DNA of 40,321 nt from Algoriphagus aquimarinus (GTDB lineage: Bacteria; Bacteroidota; Bacteroidia; Cytophagales; Cyclobacteriaceae), in contig NZ_FOKK01000027.1 in assembly GCF_900112005.1 (NCBI RefSeq), positions 1-40,321 on the forward strand. Reading direction: 5' to 3'. The notes beneath the pieces are model-generated. The model was not told the origin of the DNA. It did not search any database and saw only the letters and a program-made list of their open reading frames with translations. Shown here one piece after another: positions 27,975 through 36,500 of the stretch. The translations under genes and the position numbers were made by a program. Each line of letters starts with the position of its first letter. Position 1 is the stretch's first letter.

Positions 27975-29084
27975 TTATATATTTCCCTTTGAGAAAAGGA
28001 ATTCGTCAAGAATTGCCATATTATCCAAACCTGCTTCTGAATATGACTCTTCCAAAAATTTAGCTGCGACCTTATATTTTTCACCTGGTTTTAACCCCTT
28101 CGGGAGTTTTAATCCATATTTTTCTAAAACTGCTAAAGAAACGTCATTCTGAACCCAGCAGGAATTAGGTTCATTTATTGTCAAAATTTTAGAAATAAAA
28201 GCTTGGCCCATCCCTTCCAAATAATAGTCTCCATCAAACGCTCTTTGAAATCTTTCAGCTAAGTCAACAGAACTATCTGATAAAAATTGAAGATAATTTT
28301 TAAATCTCTTTTGGTCAGCCTTAATTCTATTTTTAGGGAAAGGCATCAAAGTGCCAAGCTCTTTAATTTTAAAAAACTTATCTAAATCCAATTCATCAAA
28401 AATAGGATGATCAAGAGAGTCCCTAAGATCTTGTATTACTTGACCTCTTTCTTTAAAGACGGTTTTGTAAGAAGGTGATTTTCGAAATTTCTTTAAATCC
28501 TCAATTAATGCACTTCTTTGACCTAACGATTTGTTTACTACTTTTTCGGCATTATTCAAATCTTCATCAATTAGCTTTTGTTCCTGTTTGTGGAGTTTCT
28601 TACGTAGGGCATAACTTTTTTTGTACTTGTCGATAAATGGAACTGAAATCTTAATAGAAGACTTTTTGTATTGCTCAACTAATTTAATCAAAGTTTCAAA
28701 ATCATCTGGATTACAATTCCATTTGATAGATAACTCCACATTTTTATGATATCCACTTGAAGTAGCGTTGGCTGAACCCACAAAAGCTGTAAATCCATTG
28801 ACACTTTTTATTAGATACAGTTTAGGATGATAGAAATTGCCTTTGTGCAAATAGGCTTCGACTTTATCTGTTAGAAGTTCCTGTTTATAAAGTTTGTTGA
28901 ACACTTCTGGATGGGTAGGAAGCCCTATTCCAAGGATGAAAGTAGATTTTATTTCATCCGGAATCGATTCTTGAATCAATTTCAAGCCCTCCTCATTCAT
29001 CAAAGCTACGGCGACCCATACCTCTTCAGCTTCCATGAGGGCTTTCTTTAATTCGGGTCCAAGTTGTTGTATGATCTGTGTCAT
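27975..29084 (-). CDS. PLD-superfamily nuclease (DrmC-like)
   Basis: A 369-aa protein with one phospholipase D-type active site: H86-P-K88 followed by FVGSANATSSGYHKNVELS, giving G103-S-A-N106 and E117. The usual Asp of HxKx4D is not in its normal place, as is common in PLD nucleases such as BfiI-type enzymes that dimerise to build the site. The C-terminal 230 residues are highly charged and helical and have no known domain. It lies between the AlbA_2 ATPase and the methyltransferase genes; PLD genes are a core part of DISARM. Its ATG overlaps the TGA (29081-29083) of a short relic reading frame in the upstream spacer, which hints at former coupling to a longer upstream gene. Confidence 0.85.
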   Translation of the reverse strand: MTQIIQQLGPELKKALMEAEEVWVAVALMNEEGLKLIQESIPDEIKSTFILGIGLPTHPEVFNKLYKQELLTDKVEAYLHKGNFYHPKLYLIKSVNGFTAFVGSANATSSGYHKNVELSIKWNCNPDDFETLIKLVEQYKKSSIKISVPFIDKYKKSYALRKKLHKQEQKLIDEDLNNAEKVVNKSLGQRSALIEDLKKFRKSPSYKTVFKERGQVIQDLRDSLDHPIFDELDLDKFFKIKELGTLMPFPKNRIKADQKRFKNYLQFLSDSSVDLAERFQRAFDGDYYLEGMGQAFISKILTINEPNSCWVQNDVSLAVLEKYGLKLPKGLKPGEKYKVAAKFLEESYSEAGLDNMAILDEFLFSKGNI

Positions 29085-29101
29085 TTTGGGTTGTATTTTA
29101 C

Positions 29102-29171
29102 TCCGAACTCATTTTGGTTTTCTCCGAACTTTAGTTGATTTCTTCCGAACCAAAAAGCATTATCTTCCGAA
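29102..29171. repeat. Four TCCGAA repeats, intergenic array
   Basis: TCCGAA begins at 29102, 29123, 29144 and 29166, i.e. spacings of 21, 21 and 22 bases. Read on the minus strand (TTCGGA), three copies lie in one frame and give FGR, FGE and FGV units of a short relic tail that ends at the PLD start. An 18-base block, 29121-29138, is identical to 29473-29490 in the coding array of the AlbA_2 gene. Confidence 0.85.
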
Positions 29172-29214
29172 CTTATATTTCTACTTTTTTCCTACTGACC
29201 ATCTCTTCTTTGAT

Positions 29215-30747
29215 TTAATCATCCATGGAGACAAGTACTATCCATTTTCCTGACTTAGTGGATCCTTCACGATCCAACAGGTCGTCTGAACGCATTTTAG
29301 AGATGTTTTTCTCTACTCCTCTACTGCTCATCCCAATTAACTGAGCTATTTCTGCTGCTGTGATTTTCGGGTCATCACGGATAAGTAAGAGAATTTTCAG
29401 TGCACTTTCTCCGAACTGCGATCGGATTTCTTCCGAACTGAAAGCAGGTTTCTTCCGAACCTTAGTTTTTGATCTCCGAACTTTAGTTGACTCCAAAAAA
29501 GCTGGATGAACAGTAAGAATGACATGGAAAAAACTACGATCCTCATCCGTAATATACTCTGGCTCAGGTGAACCATTTGTCTTCATGGCTTTCCGGATTG
29601 CAGGAATTCCCGTCGCTTTACCTTCGGTCAAATCCAACTCCTTCAAGAAATCTCCTAATCTACGGTTTCGGTACCTTCTCGGGAATACTGTCCCATTTTT
29701 AAACTCAGAAAGCTTGATACTACGATCTGGTCCTCCATAGTTGATAACCATTAAGCTATCTGAATAGATGCGGATTTCAACTGGCTCACGTGTCTGATAG
29801 TCTCTATGGTATAAGGCATTAGCAATTACTTCTTCCAGCGCTTCGTAAGGATAGTTCCAAACCCGCTCAGATTCTGCATGCCCCTTGATTTTGGTAGTTT
29901 TCTGTTTCAGCACGTTGATCTTTATGTAATCCAATGTTTGCTTGATCATGTGATCTACAGGTCCATAAATTGGTGGTACTTCAAAAAACTCCGGACTTGT
30001 TTCCCCATTTGGAAAATGGACAATTTCCACGCGAGAATAGGGAAAGTAAATTTCCGGGTTTTCGGTAAACATCATCAAGGCCACATTGCGAGGATGAAGC
30101 ATTTCCGGCGGGCCATAAAGCAATTGCATTTGTGAAAGAATCTGTTCAGCGCTAAGCGATTCTATAGACTCCAAAAGTTTACTATCTACTTTTTTCAGAT
30201 AATCCTTAACCAAGATCATCGAAACCTTGGTATAACTTGTCAATGTGTTTGGTCGATCATCAAAAGGAATCTTCCCACTTAATGTGATCAACTCTTCTCT
30301 TTGGCTCTTATTGGCCTTAATACTACTGGACCCATAGCGGATGTAGTAATTATACTTCTTGTCTTTGGCTTTGATCTCATCCGGCACTTCGTAAGGCCTG
30401 TTATCTCCGGCATAGACCCAGATCACCAGCACCTTTGCTCCTTGGACCTCTTCTATACTGATTTTAGGATGATAGGCTGGATTGATCAGATTATTCATGC
30501 CAATCATTTCTTTCTGAATCCCATCAATTTCATCTTCCTTCAGACCGATAGGTGGGAGTACCGGCATTCCTTTCTCCTCATCTATTCCTACGATTATATA
30601 TCCACCTCCAATATCATTGAAGTCATTGGCAAAGGCACAGATTGAGCGATAGATTGGGCCGGGATTCCAGCCACGTTTATACTCTATACGTTCAGACTCA
30701 ACTGAACGCCCTAATAGCAAATCTTTAATGTTTATTGGTAATGCCAT
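29215..30747 (-). CDS. AlbA_2 (Schlafen-type) ATPase-regulator
   Basis: A 510-aa protein. Residues 15-130 are the AlbA_2/SLFN DNA-binding domain (ERIEYKRGWNPG, GGGYIIVGIDEEKG); about 300-420 is a GHKL-like ATPase (HATPase_c_4: EEVIANALYHRDYQ, KATGIPAIRKAM); about 420-447 is a low-complexity linker made by a 21-22-bp DNA repeat (KVRRSKTKVRKKPAF); 448-505 is a winged helix (ITAAEIAQLIGMSSRGVEK). Such proteins act as regulators or sensors and often ride with R-M genes. The start is one base after the SNF2 helicase stop. A relic reading frame after the stop suggests that the family member was once longer, or that the C-terminus can switch by recombination between repeats. Confidence 0.88.
   Translation of the reverse strand: MALPINIKDLLLGRSVESERIEYKRGWNPGPIYRSICAFANDFNDIGGGYIIVGIDEEKGMPVLPPIGLKEDEIDGIQKEMIGMNNLINPAYHPKISIEEVQGAKVLVIWVYAGDNRPYEVPDEIKAKDKKYNYYIRYGSSSIKANKSQREELITLSGKIPFDDRPNTLTSYTKVSMILVKDYLKKVDSKLLESIESLSAEQILSQMQLLYGPPEMLHPRNVALMMFTENPEIYFPYSRVEIVHFPNGETSPEFFEVPPIYGPVDHMIKQTLDYIKINVLKQKTTKIKGHAESERVWNYPYEALEEVIANALYHRDYQTREPVEIRIYSDSLMVINYGGPDRSIKLSEFKNGTVFPRRYRNRRLGDFLKELDLTEGKATGIPAIRKAMKTNGSPEPEYITDEDRSFFHVILTVHPAFLESTKVRRSKTKVRKKPAFSSEEIRSQFGESALKILLLIRDDPKITAAEIAQLIGMSSRGVEKNISKMRSDDLLDREGSTKSGKWIVLVSMDD
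29410..29480. repeat. Four TCCGAA repeats inside the AlbA_2 gene
   Basis: TCCGAA begins at 29410, 29432, 29454 and 29475 (spacings 22, 22 and 21). Because the spacing is not always a multiple of three, the repeat is read in different frames (VR, SSE and FG units), so it behaves as a DNA-level repeat rather than a protein repeat. It flanks the winged-helix coding part opposite the intergenic array. Confidence 0.85.
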
Positions 30748-30748
30748 A

Positions 30749-33577
30749 TCAATTCATCACAAATTGTACGGGTGTAGGCAGGAATACATAGACTCCCAAA
30801 ATATCTGGAGGTAAAATCGGATGAACTGCTTCATAACGTTTCCCTCCAACCAACTTCTTAAATCTACCATGAGCTTCGACCAGTTGAACTGATCTTTCTT
30901 CAGCTATCTCGATGAACTCTTCCAGCCTTCCTTGAAAGAGAGACATCTGATGATTGAAGGTGTCAACCTGCCTTTCTTTGGATAAGTTTTGAGCACTTTC
31001 AGCCTCAAAAAGTAATTTCTTACAGGATGCATAATCCAAAATATCTCCCCCATCGGAAAGCCCTTCAAATCCCCACAGGTACATCTCCTCTGAAATATTT
31101 TCAACTTTACTCTTTACTTCCTTGATCACATTTCTTACCCTGAATTGGATAATTGTGGTTTGTGTTTTTATTGAAGAAGTTTGGATCACAGCTGCTCGAG
31201 CTACTTGATCGAAATCAGCTTTTTGCTCGAAAGCCAACGATAGCAAATACTGACACAATTGTTCAGTAAACTTATGATTCCTACCAATGTATTGATAGCC
31301 CTCAGGCGTAGGAGAATAGAAGCTAACTCGATAATCAGACTTAGTCCCCAAAGCTTCTCTAAGGTGAGGAGGAAGATTTTGAAGAAGAATGCGGTAACCA
31401 TTTGCTTCCTTTTGATAGCTTCCTTTTAGATGGACTATGCCATTTAATACTAATGTCTCAACAGATTGAATATCGCCAATCGCCTCATCTACCTTTTTCA
31501 AGTCATCCTCAATCTCTTCCTGAGGAACTGACATATGTGCGAAAATGCTTATTAAATTTTGAGCTTTAAGTTTAGCAGCTTCCAATTCTCTGGTGATAAT
31601 AGACTCTTGAAAGTCTGAACCAAAATCGAGACTAATTTGAGATTTCTCCAAGGCTTTTTGAGGATCAAGAAGAACTTCATTCAGTACTGCATCCATAATA
31701 GAGCGATTATCTTCTCCAAGACTGATCGATACACCTGTTGATTTCTGAATGTCTCTAACCTTCCTGATCAACACTTTCAACACGATAGCATCAATAGGAT
31801 TATCTTCTCCCCACAGTAGCCATGTTTTTACTTCAGGACTATTTTGTCCATAGCGATCTACCCTTCCTTCTCTCTGTTCTAAACGATTGGGATTCCATGG
31901 CAAATCATAATGCAAAACAGCATTAAATCCTTTTTGCAAGTTGATCCCTTCACTCAAACAATCTGTAGCAATCAATACGCGTCTTTCGGATTTCTCCATT
32001 GCTTCAATATGCTCCTTACGCTGCTCATCAGGAAGCTCTGAGGTGATTGCTTGAACCTCTATAGATTTCGGTAGATTGTCCCTAAATATTCCTTCAAGAT
32101 ATTTAGCTGTCGCAATGTATTTACAGAAAATAATTGGATGAAACCCATCTCTAATCCACTCCTTGACAATGCTTAAAGCATTTGCAGCTTTTCTGTCCTG
32201 TTTAAGGTTAGCTAATTGTTCTAAATCTGCCGCAAGACTTTTTAAGATCTCTATCTCTGAATCTTCCAAACCTGCTTGATTAAGCAGTTCCATTTGAGTG
32301 GAATCAGTATCTTCTTCGATTCTTTCTATGACTGGATTTTCTTCATAGATTATTTCAGGAGCATTCTCCTCACTTCGTTGAATCTTTCCTTTTAGCATTT
32401 CCAGCCCAGCGGCTGGCGAAGACATTATCCCTCTTAATAGTGCCAACGCAGCCCAATACTTACCCTTTAATCCCTTATGGTGCTCTGCTCCTTGTGTCAA
32501 CCCTCTTGCAAAAGACTGAGCTTCTTTAAAAAATTGTATGTAATCTGGAGAAAGTTTGTAGCCTATTTCTTTGGTATCTCGGTCTGGGAAAGGCGTCTCT
32601 TCTGAAAGCCACTTTCTAATTTGCTCCCTTTTGCGCTGGATAAAATAATTAGAAAGTTCTTGGCGTCTTTTTTTATCAAAATCTTCCAAGTTGATTTTCT
32701 CAAAGTCAGGCTTAAGCAATCCCAGTAGCGATTGAAACTCTTCATCTTTTCCGCTGTGTGGAGTGGCAGTAAGTAAAAGTATATGCCTATTCTGATCCTT
32801 TGCAAGATCATGTAGTAAGTGATATCGTTGTTGCTGAGAGGGGGAGCTTGCACCTGCAGGTTTAGTCGCAGTATGCGCTTCATCTACAATGATAAATTCT
32901 GGACAATCGTTTAGAAAGATGGGTTTTCTTCGATCACTTTTGATATAGTCGATTGAAATAACTTGATATGGAAATGCCTTAAAAATACTTTCGGAGCCTG
33001 TAAGTTTTCTTTCCAAAGCAGAGACTGTACTACTTCGAATGATCTCAGCATCAATATCCAGTTTGTCTTTTAATTCCTTATGCCACTGCTCACATAAATG
33101 TGGCTGACAGATCACGGCAAAACGCTTTACTTCACCTCGCTCAATCTGTTCTCTTAAAATAATCAGCGCTTCGACTGTCTTACCTATCCCCACATCATCA
33201 GCGATTAGAAGCCTGACCACATCCTGTTTCAATGCCATTACTAAAGGCACAATCTGATAGGATCTTGGTCGAAAGGATAGCTTCCCCATAGCTCGAAATG
33301 GGCCACTGGCATTTCTGAATGAAAGTCTGGAAGCTTCAAAAAGCAGCTTGGCAGTTTCAAAATCGCCTAAGTCTTCACTTTCAGGTCTTGGAAAAGACGC
33401 TTCCTTCCATTGATCTTCAGAAATCATCAATGGTAAATAGATCCCTGTTGATTCATCATCCGAACCTCCTAATGGTTTTACCTTTAGTATATCTTCGTCA
33501 TCCGTAGGTAATACGACCCATTCTCTACCCCGAAGAGAAATTAGTTTCCCTGGAGATGGTTTTTCTTTTGAAATCAT
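30749..33577 (-). CDS. SNF2-family helicase (DISARM DrmD-like)
   Basis: A 942-aa superfamily 2 DNA translocase. Motifs: Walker A DVGIGKTVEA (K133), DEAH 232-235 (IIVDEAHTATKP), LLTATPHSGK, and the C-terminal helicase half with LIATDCLSEGINLQ and NRLEQREGRVDRYGQ (about 560-575). The C-terminus ends in a block with KLVGGKRYEAVHPILPPDIL that I associate with DISARM class 1 SNF2 helicases. It should translocate on incoming DNA and cooperate with the DUF1998 helicase; its ATG overlaps that gene's stop by 4 bp (33574-33577), so the two are coupled. Confidence 0.88.
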   Translation of the reverse strand: MISKEKPSPGKLISLRGREWVVLPTDDEDILKVKPLGGSDDESTGIYLPLMISEDQWKEASFPRPESEDLGDFETAKLLFEASRLSFRNASGPFRAMGKLSFRPRSYQIVPLVMALKQDVVRLLIADDVGIGKTVEALIILREQIERGEVKRFAVICQPHLCEQWHKELKDKLDIDAEIIRSSTVSALERKLTGSESIFKAFPYQVISIDYIKSDRRKPIFLNDCPEFIIVDEAHTATKPAGASSPSQQQRYHLLHDLAKDQNRHILLLTATPHSGKDEEFQSLLGLLKPDFEKINLEDFDKKRRQELSNYFIQRKREQIRKWLSEETPFPDRDTKEIGYKLSPDYIQFFKEAQSFARGLTQGAEHHKGLKGKYWAALALLRGIMSSPAAGLEMLKGKIQRSEENAPEIIYEENPVIERIEEDTDSTQMELLNQAGLEDSEIEILKSLAADLEQLANLKQDRKAANALSIVKEWIRDGFHPIIFCKYIATAKYLEGIFRDNLPKSIEVQAITSELPDEQRKEHIEAMEKSERRVLIATDCLSEGINLQKGFNAVLHYDLPWNPNRLEQREGRVDRYGQNSPEVKTWLLWGEDNPIDAIVLKVLIRKVRDIQKSTGVSISLGEDNRSIMDAVLNEVLLDPQKALEKSQISLDFGSDFQESIITRELEAAKLKAQNLISIFAHMSVPQEEIEDDLKKVDEAIGDIQSVETLVLNGIVHLKGSYQKEANGYRILLQNLPPHLREALGTKSDYRVSFYSPTPEGYQYIGRNHKFTEQLCQYLLSLAFEQKADFDQVARAAVIQTSSIKTQTTIIQFRVRNVIKEVKSKVENISEEMYLWGFEGLSDGGDILDYASCKKLLFEAESAQNLSKERQVDTFNHQMSLFQGRLEEFIEIAEERSVQLVEAHGRFKKLVGGKRYEAVHPILPPDILGVYVFLPTPVQFVMN

Positions 33578-36500
33578 GCTTTTCTAAAAATATCTTTCCT
33601 TCGCTCTACCAAATCAGTAATAGATTCTGAATAATACCATTCTATGATATCTATTCCTCTTTCTCGTAAAATAGTTCTTTTATGACTGTCATCCTCACGT
33701 ACTTCTTGCTTGTCATGTACTGACCCATCACAAAACAGGATAGTTCGAATAGTCTTGTCTGAATTTAAATACACAAAATCAGCACTTACATAAAACCCAA
33801 GATTTCCACTAAGATTTACCTGAGCTTTATCTGGAAGTACAAAGTCATTTTTATATAGGTATTCAATCAGACGTCTTTCCATGTCTGAACTCGTATCATA
33901 CCGAGCCAGTAGTTCATGAAAATGTTCATTCTTATCACTATGCCCACTATTTCCAGCTCCACTTGTATCTACTTCACAAATCATCAAAAGCTCAAGAGCC
34001 GACTTTATTTTAAACCTGTCCAAGCTCTCATGATACCTCTGATTATAATAAGATAACAGGTCGTCATAGCTTGCCTTAGGCTTATCAGGCTTAGTATCTT
34101 CCTTAGTTTTTGGGTCAAAGTACATCAAAGAGTAGGCTTCCTTAAATACCTCTCTAAGTTTAGAAGGGTCTTGCGACATCTGCGAAAGTATTCCTAAACT
34201 TCCCTCAGCAGACTCATAGATTAAAATATTTCTGGAATCCTCAGGCCCTAAAAACCAAACTCCAACTTCTGATTCTTCTATTTGGAATACTTGTTCTATT
34301 GCCCTTTTCAAAGCATATGTAAGAGAGATAACTCCATCTTCATCCAGTTTCAAGGATTTAATTGGCTGCATATAGAGACTATCCGCCGTATCAGTAGTAT
34401 ATAAATGAACAGTCATCGCGGGATCATTTTCACGATCTGGGTTATCCAATTCTGCTTTTTTCAGCCACTTACCTGAAACCTTTCCAATAGTAAAACCTAT
34501 CTCTTCATCGCCTTCTGGAGTTTTAGAGGATCGCCATCTTTTATTTACCTGAATCAATTTTGCAGCAGGGCAAAATGTAAGATTCATAAGGTCATGTCCT
34601 GAAGCGCGAAGAATAGTTTTCTTAGTACTATCTATTCCTTTGGGGAAATTGAAGAATTGTTCGATTTCATAACCTGAAGACATTCTTTCCTCTTCTTCTG
34701 ACGAAATTCTTTCTTGAGGCCAAGTGTCTGACTCAACAAGCTCCATTATATTATTGTAAACTGAAGCATTTGCCTGACCCTTTAAAGGCTCTTGGGTGAT
34801 GGGATCATTATTCACAGTTTTACCTTCTTCGCCTAACCATGCGTAACCTGTTTTAAGAGAGATTTTCAAGGAGTCAGTTTTAGCATCCGAATCAGAAAGT
34901 TGCATTCTTGTGACTCTGAATTTTCCTCCGTTATTATAAATCAAGTTCCCTGGCCCAAATTCTCTTAGTGCTATAAAACGGGGTCTTGAAATGAATACAC
35001 CATCATCTTGGCTTCGCTTTCCGATAAAAGCCCTAACAGGAAGTCTCGTAAAATTGTAACCTGGAAGAAACCCTTCTGCTGCCAGATATCTATAAACATA
35101 AAATTCAGAATCATTTGTACCATCTCTTTTAGATACATTCAATAACAAATCTCTTTGTCGCTGACCGATTGCTTGCATACGCTTTGCCTCTCGTGCCTCA
35201 GAGCTATCCTTACTATAAGTAGGATCTTCAATGATTCTACTGGATTGCTCTATGAGTTTAGCTGCATTTTTGAATAAAGTTCTCCAGCGATCAAAACTCT
35301 TATCAAGATTGCTTGCAAACTCATTACACCTCAATTCTAACCATTCGTCAGTAAACCAATTGGAATCTTTTAATTCTACATTTTTATCAAGGATTACATT
35401 TTTAAATCCTTCAATCCACGAATCCTTATAATGGCTTCTTTGATCTCTAATGAAATCCAGAGTCTTTTGAAATACAGGTAAATCCTTTTTCTGATCAATG
35501 TCTACAAAATCCTTAACTGAGCTATTGATATTGGTTAGCCCTAAATTCATGAATATGTAAGCATTCAAATGAGAAGCAATTAATTCCTCATTGATCAAAT
35601 CTATCCTTGGAGCCTTAACGGAACCAGCAACCATGTCAATTGAGTTCCTAAAATAATGTCGATCATGAGGAGATGTGCTTGAACAATACGTAAAGGCAAG
35701 AGCAGTTTGTCCACTTCTTCCTGCCCTACCACTTCGCTGTGCGTAATTTGCTGGATTGGGCGGCACATTTCTCATATGCACGATACTTAGGTTAGCTATA
35801 TCAATACCAAGCTCCATTGTAGGTGAGCAATAGAGAGCTGAGATATCACCACTCCTAAATTCTTTTTCTCTTGCAATCCGATCTTGAGTACCGACTTGAC
35901 CTGTGTGTTCAGATGCCTTGAAGAACTTGTCAAATCTGGTAAAATCCTGCTGATAGAATTTCTTAAAATAATGATTAGGCTGAATCTGAACACTGTCCCT
36001 TGTCGTATTAATTCGGACTTCGTCAGGTAACACATTTTCTAAATCACCAAGCTTCCAAATTACCTTTTCAACTCTTAGCTGAAAACCTCTTACTATTCCT
36101 TTTTCTCCTGAAATGGGCTTCTCAGAAAGAAAATTTCCTTTCTTCAAAAGATTGCAAAGTGAATCAATAAAATCTGTCAGATCCTTACCCTTAATAGACC
36201 TCAAGTCATACTTTATGAAAAGGCGCTTAATGTATTTACCTAAGTTTGAGGTAGCTCCAATACTCTCAAGAAACATTCCTTTCTTAACTTTGCCAGGTCG
36301 CTCATAAGTTAAAAAAGGCGGTCTATCCAAACGCTCATCAACATCTAAAGACCATTCCTTATTTGAGTCCAGGCGTTGTTTTAATCTCTCCTGAAGAGCT
36401 TCTCTATTTCCTTCATCGAAGAGATAAAAATCGAAAGCAAAAGCTGTTCGAAAATAATTAAGCACATGAAGAAGAATCTGTTCCCTTTCTTCAGGCTCCA

